64,000 nt of DNA from Picochlorum sp. 'celeri' (Eukaryota; Chlorophyta; Trebouxiophyceae): assembly GCA_010909725.1 (NCBI GenBank), contig JAACMV010000030.1, forward strand, positions 930,001 to 994,000, written 5' to 3'. Positions 61,487 through 64,000 of the stretch are shown here, one piece after another. Positions within the stretch are counted from its first letter, which is position 1, and each line of letters opens with the position of its first letter. Under the pieces are notes generated by a model. It saw only the letters and a program-made list of their open reading frames with translations. It did not search any database and was not told the origin of the DNA. The position numbers were made by a program, and so were the translations under genes.

Positions 61487-62292
61487 CTATGCAGCTTCCT
61501 CCTCCTTCTTCACCTCCTCTTCCTTCACCTCCTCCATATCCATACCTTCCATTCCACCTGAAATGGATAAATTAAATCTAAATCTCGACAGCATTTGAGG
61601 GAGAGACGCAATCACCGGCCCATATCTCTGAATATGGTCATATATTTCAAACAATGGCACTGCAATCAGTTTGTAATTCTTCGGAACAGAGAAATAACAC
61701 TTTTCTGGCAAAGGCACCATGTACAAATTCCTAATTTCTTTCGGGCGCTCAATATGCGGTGGCACATATGGATACATGATATTCTCAAAGTTTGGCCTAT
61801 AATAGGTTCCCACACATTCCCCAATCTTCCAGTCTGTTTTCAAATGCGCTGCCTCCGGCCCTAAATTCGTATCAAGCTTTCTAATCAATCCTTCTACATC
61901 TGCACCATACCAAACATATGGTGTTTCTTACCATGACCATGCGCACACACACACACACAACAAATGCCCATTCTTCTCACAACACACTCTCCTGTACACA
62001 CACAAACACACATACCTCCTTCTCCTGGCCTCAAACGCCCCCCAGGGAGCTTGAAGTACGAAGTACCTACTTGAAATAATAAAACATGGGGATGCCCATG
62101 TTCATAGACTAGAACCACAGCATCAACAGAGTGCCTCACTCCTTCCTTCCCATATTTGTCCTTCAGCCTCTCCAACCTAGAAGCAACGCTATTATCACGA
62201 TCTTTCTTCGCCTCCTTTGACCCAAAAGAATAATTATTGATCGGGTATATTACAATTTCACTCTGTCCAGGATGACGGAGAGCGCTTGCCAT
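61487..62292 (-). CDS. NUDT21: Cleavage factor Im 25-kDa subunit (NUDT21/CPSF5)
   Basis: RNA-binding Nudix-fold subunit of the pre-mRNA 3' processing factor CFIm, recognising UGUA. Exons 62292-62016 and 61899-61487 (116-bp intron with a CA/TG-rich run, GTATGT...GTGCAG) give 229 residues. The junction GRLRPGEG-DVEGLIRKLD matches human NPGEDEVEGLKR. Motifs: IYPINNYSFGSKEAKKD, VLLFQVGTSYFKLPGGRL, RPNFENIMYPYVPPHI, VPKNYKLIAVPLFEIYD. The acidic/Lys-rich tail (EEVKEEEVKKEEEAA) is extra. The Nudix catalytic residues are degenerate, as in the family. Confidence 0.94.
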
Positions 62293-62627
62293 GATTCGTC
62301 TTGTCTTTCTTTTCGAGATGCCCAAGAAAGAACTGACGATTACTCGATCGGCAGAACTACCCCTTTACTATTATGATTCTAAGAACTATTTATATTTTTT
62401 AATGAATATATTCGTATATAGCGACGCATCAGTATGTTTCCAAAATAAAAACCATGACGACATTGAAGACAACATGAGCATCCCATTAACCAAATGTTTG
62501 ATAGGGCATGTAAATGTGAGATTGATGGACATGCTTGTTCACCCATGAAACGTTCATCGTCTCCACAGTATCGGCCATCCCAGTTATAAATCAGACTTTT
62601 ATTGGACACAAGGTGATACTATTGGGT
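62293..62627. other. Intergenic region NUDT21 to TPR gene
   Basis: 335 bp between divergent genes; short frames only, nothing recognised. Confidence 0.35.
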
Positions 62628-64000
62628 ATGGGGTCAAATGCCATGGAGACAGAGCATGGTCAACGCACAGAGGAATGTTTGAAACTCCTCGAGATTCGTG
62701 ACAGTGACGACGAGGACGATGCAACCTGCGTTAGTAAGACAAAGGAAGAAGATACTGAAGAGGACCTGCGGTATACGTGGGACAGTAGCAGCATTGGTTC
62801 AAATAAGAACGGGCATACAGCTGTGGTGAATCCTTTGGATGGTGCCATGGATTCGCGAATCATGGAGAAGAAGGACAAAGGGAATGAATGCTTTGCAAAC
62901 AAGGACTATAGAGGGGCTCTACGGTGGTATCTGGAGGGCATCGAGCTATGCAAAGAGGGAGGAAAGGAGGGCTTGGCCAATCTGCTTGCTGTGCTGAATT
63001 CCAATGCCTCTACAGCGTCATCTCGCCTGAAAAAGACTGACAATGCCATACAATATGCTGAAGAGGCACATCGTATCTTGCCTGAGTGGACCAAGCCTTT
63101 GTCTCGACTGGCTGAACTGTACATGAACAAGGGGGACTATGTCGCTGCTCTGGATGCTTGTGAGAAGTGTGAGCGTCTGTGTCGAGCGAGTTCGACAGGG
63201 AGAACGGAATTCACGGCGCTTCATGATACAATTGTAGTGATGGGGTCACAGATGGGTCAATCAGATGCGATGTTTAGAGGGAGAAGGCTTGAAGTACGGA
63301 GTGCTGGGGAAGAGGCATGGTTGGGCAAGCCTGCTCCACATGACCCTTTACTCGATGGGCCACTGGATGAAAACACGGCGTTGCCTTCTGATGATCTTGA
63401 CAAAGTTCAGGCTCCGACAGCATCGTCACAGGAAGGGTTATTGACGGATGGCACATCTGTCAGGGGAGATGCCTTGGCTGACTGGAACTTTTCCAACACT
63501 GCAGTTGCTATACAGTCTAGAAGAACGAGTTTTCGGTGCGTGAAAGAAGCATATGATGCCGCCAAGGATGGCGACAAGATTGTTCTTTTAAAAGGGACCC
63601 ATAATGGATTGGGAGAGACGGTCTCGATAAAAAAGAGAATCTTGATTGAAGGTGAAGGGTATCTGGGAGAGACTGTTATTGATCAGAGGGCAAATGTGCC
63701 AACATTTAAAATCGAAAGGGGTGGTGTGGTCATTCGCAACATTGATTTGGATCAGACAGGGTTTCGAGAAGCTATTCTCATCGATGGAGATGAGCATGTC
63801 AATCCGCTGATCGAGAACTGTGATCTTAAATGCAGCGGGGATGATTGCATTCACATTGGAGGGCGTAGCAAGCCCATTGTGCGACTTTGTAAGGTCAACG
63901 CCAAGAAGACTGGCATAAAATCTTTTGATACCTCACATCCGACTCTCCATGGATGTTTTATTGAAAAGTGTGGGACACAAGGAATAGAGATTATGGACAA
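62628..64000 (+). CDS. TPR plus right-handed beta-helix protein, C-terminus off the window
   Basis: Open from ATG 62628 (MGSNAMETEHGQ) to the right edge, about 457 residues seen. The MGSN start is a possible myristoylation site. An acidic N-terminus precedes TPR repeats (KKDKGNECFANKDYRGALRW and on to about residue 190). A second part from about residue 295 (FRCVKEAYDAAKDGDKIVLL) starts a pectate-lyase-like right-handed beta-helix with TVSIKKRILIEGEGYLGET and VVIRNIDLDQTG. Such helices occur in SHCBP1 and FBXO11. An ATG at 62643 is an alternative start. Function unknown. Confidence 0.72.
   Translation, partial: MGSNAMETEHGQRTEECLKLLEIRDSDDEDDATCVSKTKEEDTEEDLRYTWDSSSIGSNKNGHTAVVNPLDGAMDSRIMEKKDKGNECFANKDYRGALRWYLEGIELCKEGGKEGLANLLAVLNSNASTASSRLKKTDNAIQYAEEAHRILPEWTKPLSRLAELYMNKGDYVAALDACEKCERLCRASSTGRTEFTALHDTIVVMGSQMGQSDAMFRGRRLEVRSAGEEAWLGKPAPHDPLLDGPLDENTALPSDDLDKVQAPTASSQEGLLTDGTSVRGDALADWNFSNTAVAIQSRRTSFRCVKEAYDAAKDGDKIVLLKGTHNGLGETVSIKKRILIEGEGYLGETVIDQRANVPTFKIERGGVVIRNIDLDQTGFREAILIDGDEHVNPLIENCDLKCSGDDCIHIGGRSKPIVRLCKVNAKKTGIKSFDTSHPTLHGCFIEKCGTQGIEIMD

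Noticed and set aside
1..64000. tRNA, rRNA, CRISPR arrays, transposons
   Set aside because: None recognised by eye. CA/TG and CT runs (about 10380, 15130, 61940) are simple repeats, and the direct repeat at 53872/56203 is a gene-derived duplication, not a CRISPR or a known mobile element.

Overview
The window is nuclear DNA of a small-genome photosynthetic eukaryote, most likely a prasinophyte-like green alga. The evidence is dense genes on both strands, short spliceosomal introns (mostly 45-116 bp), plastid-type proteins (ferredoxin-nitrite reductase, plastid KAS, CbbY-type phosphatase, plastid SET proteins, CrtISO-like protein, argininosuccinate synthase) and plant/algal markers such as NAR2 and mitochondrial gamma-carbonic anhydrase. 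No rRNA, tRNA, CRISPR array or transposon was recognised. I do not assign a species.

Bases 1-13,409 form a nitrate-assimilation and molybdenum-cofactor cluster. In order it holds the N-terminal part of a NIN-like (NLP) regulator running off the left edge (-), nitrate reductase (+), a small unknown two-TM protein (-), NRT2 (-), its partner NAR2 (+), ferredoxin-nitrite reductase (-), the MOT1 molybdate transporter (+) and CNX2/MoaA for Moco synthesis (-). A probably myristoylated protein kinase (+) is divergent from CNX2 and may belong to the unit. Together these genes cover nitrate import, two-step reduction to ammonium, molybdate uptake, cofactor synthesis and probably regulation. Three of the intergenic regions carry the same dyad, TGAGTC-N4-GACTCA (one copy with a single mismatch).

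From 15 to 30 kb there are mainly housekeeping genes: PYROXD1, dymeclin, a plastid membrane protein, a CbbY-type phosphatase, SmF, enoyl-CoA isomerase, ADAT3, a single-MYB protein, two plastid SET-domain proteins and KAS. From 30 to 53 kb lie a plasma-membrane H+-ATPase, catalase, tRNA m7G methyltransferase, a tiny one-TM protein, an ABCB6/HMT1-type transporter, an acidic Ser/Lys-rich protein, argininosuccinate synthase, a plastid membrane protein, an insulysin-type protease, AP-2 mu, gamma-CA and CWC22.

From 53 to 64 kb there is an aldo-keto reductase whose 3' end is duplicated 2.3 kb away, so that the two copies flank a secreted GH5 mannanase. Next come a CrtISO-like oxidoreductase, an mTERF protein, a six-exon secreted PAN/polysaccharide-lyase-like protein, NUDT21/CFIm25 and a partial TPR/beta-helix protein running off the right edge.

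I placed 30 introns by frame and family continuity. Their 5' splice sites are unusual: 19 of 30 have C at position +4 (mainly GTACGT or GTGCGT), and none is the textbook GTAAGT. Several genes begin with a first coding exon of only 12-15 nt, which simple ORF calling misses.
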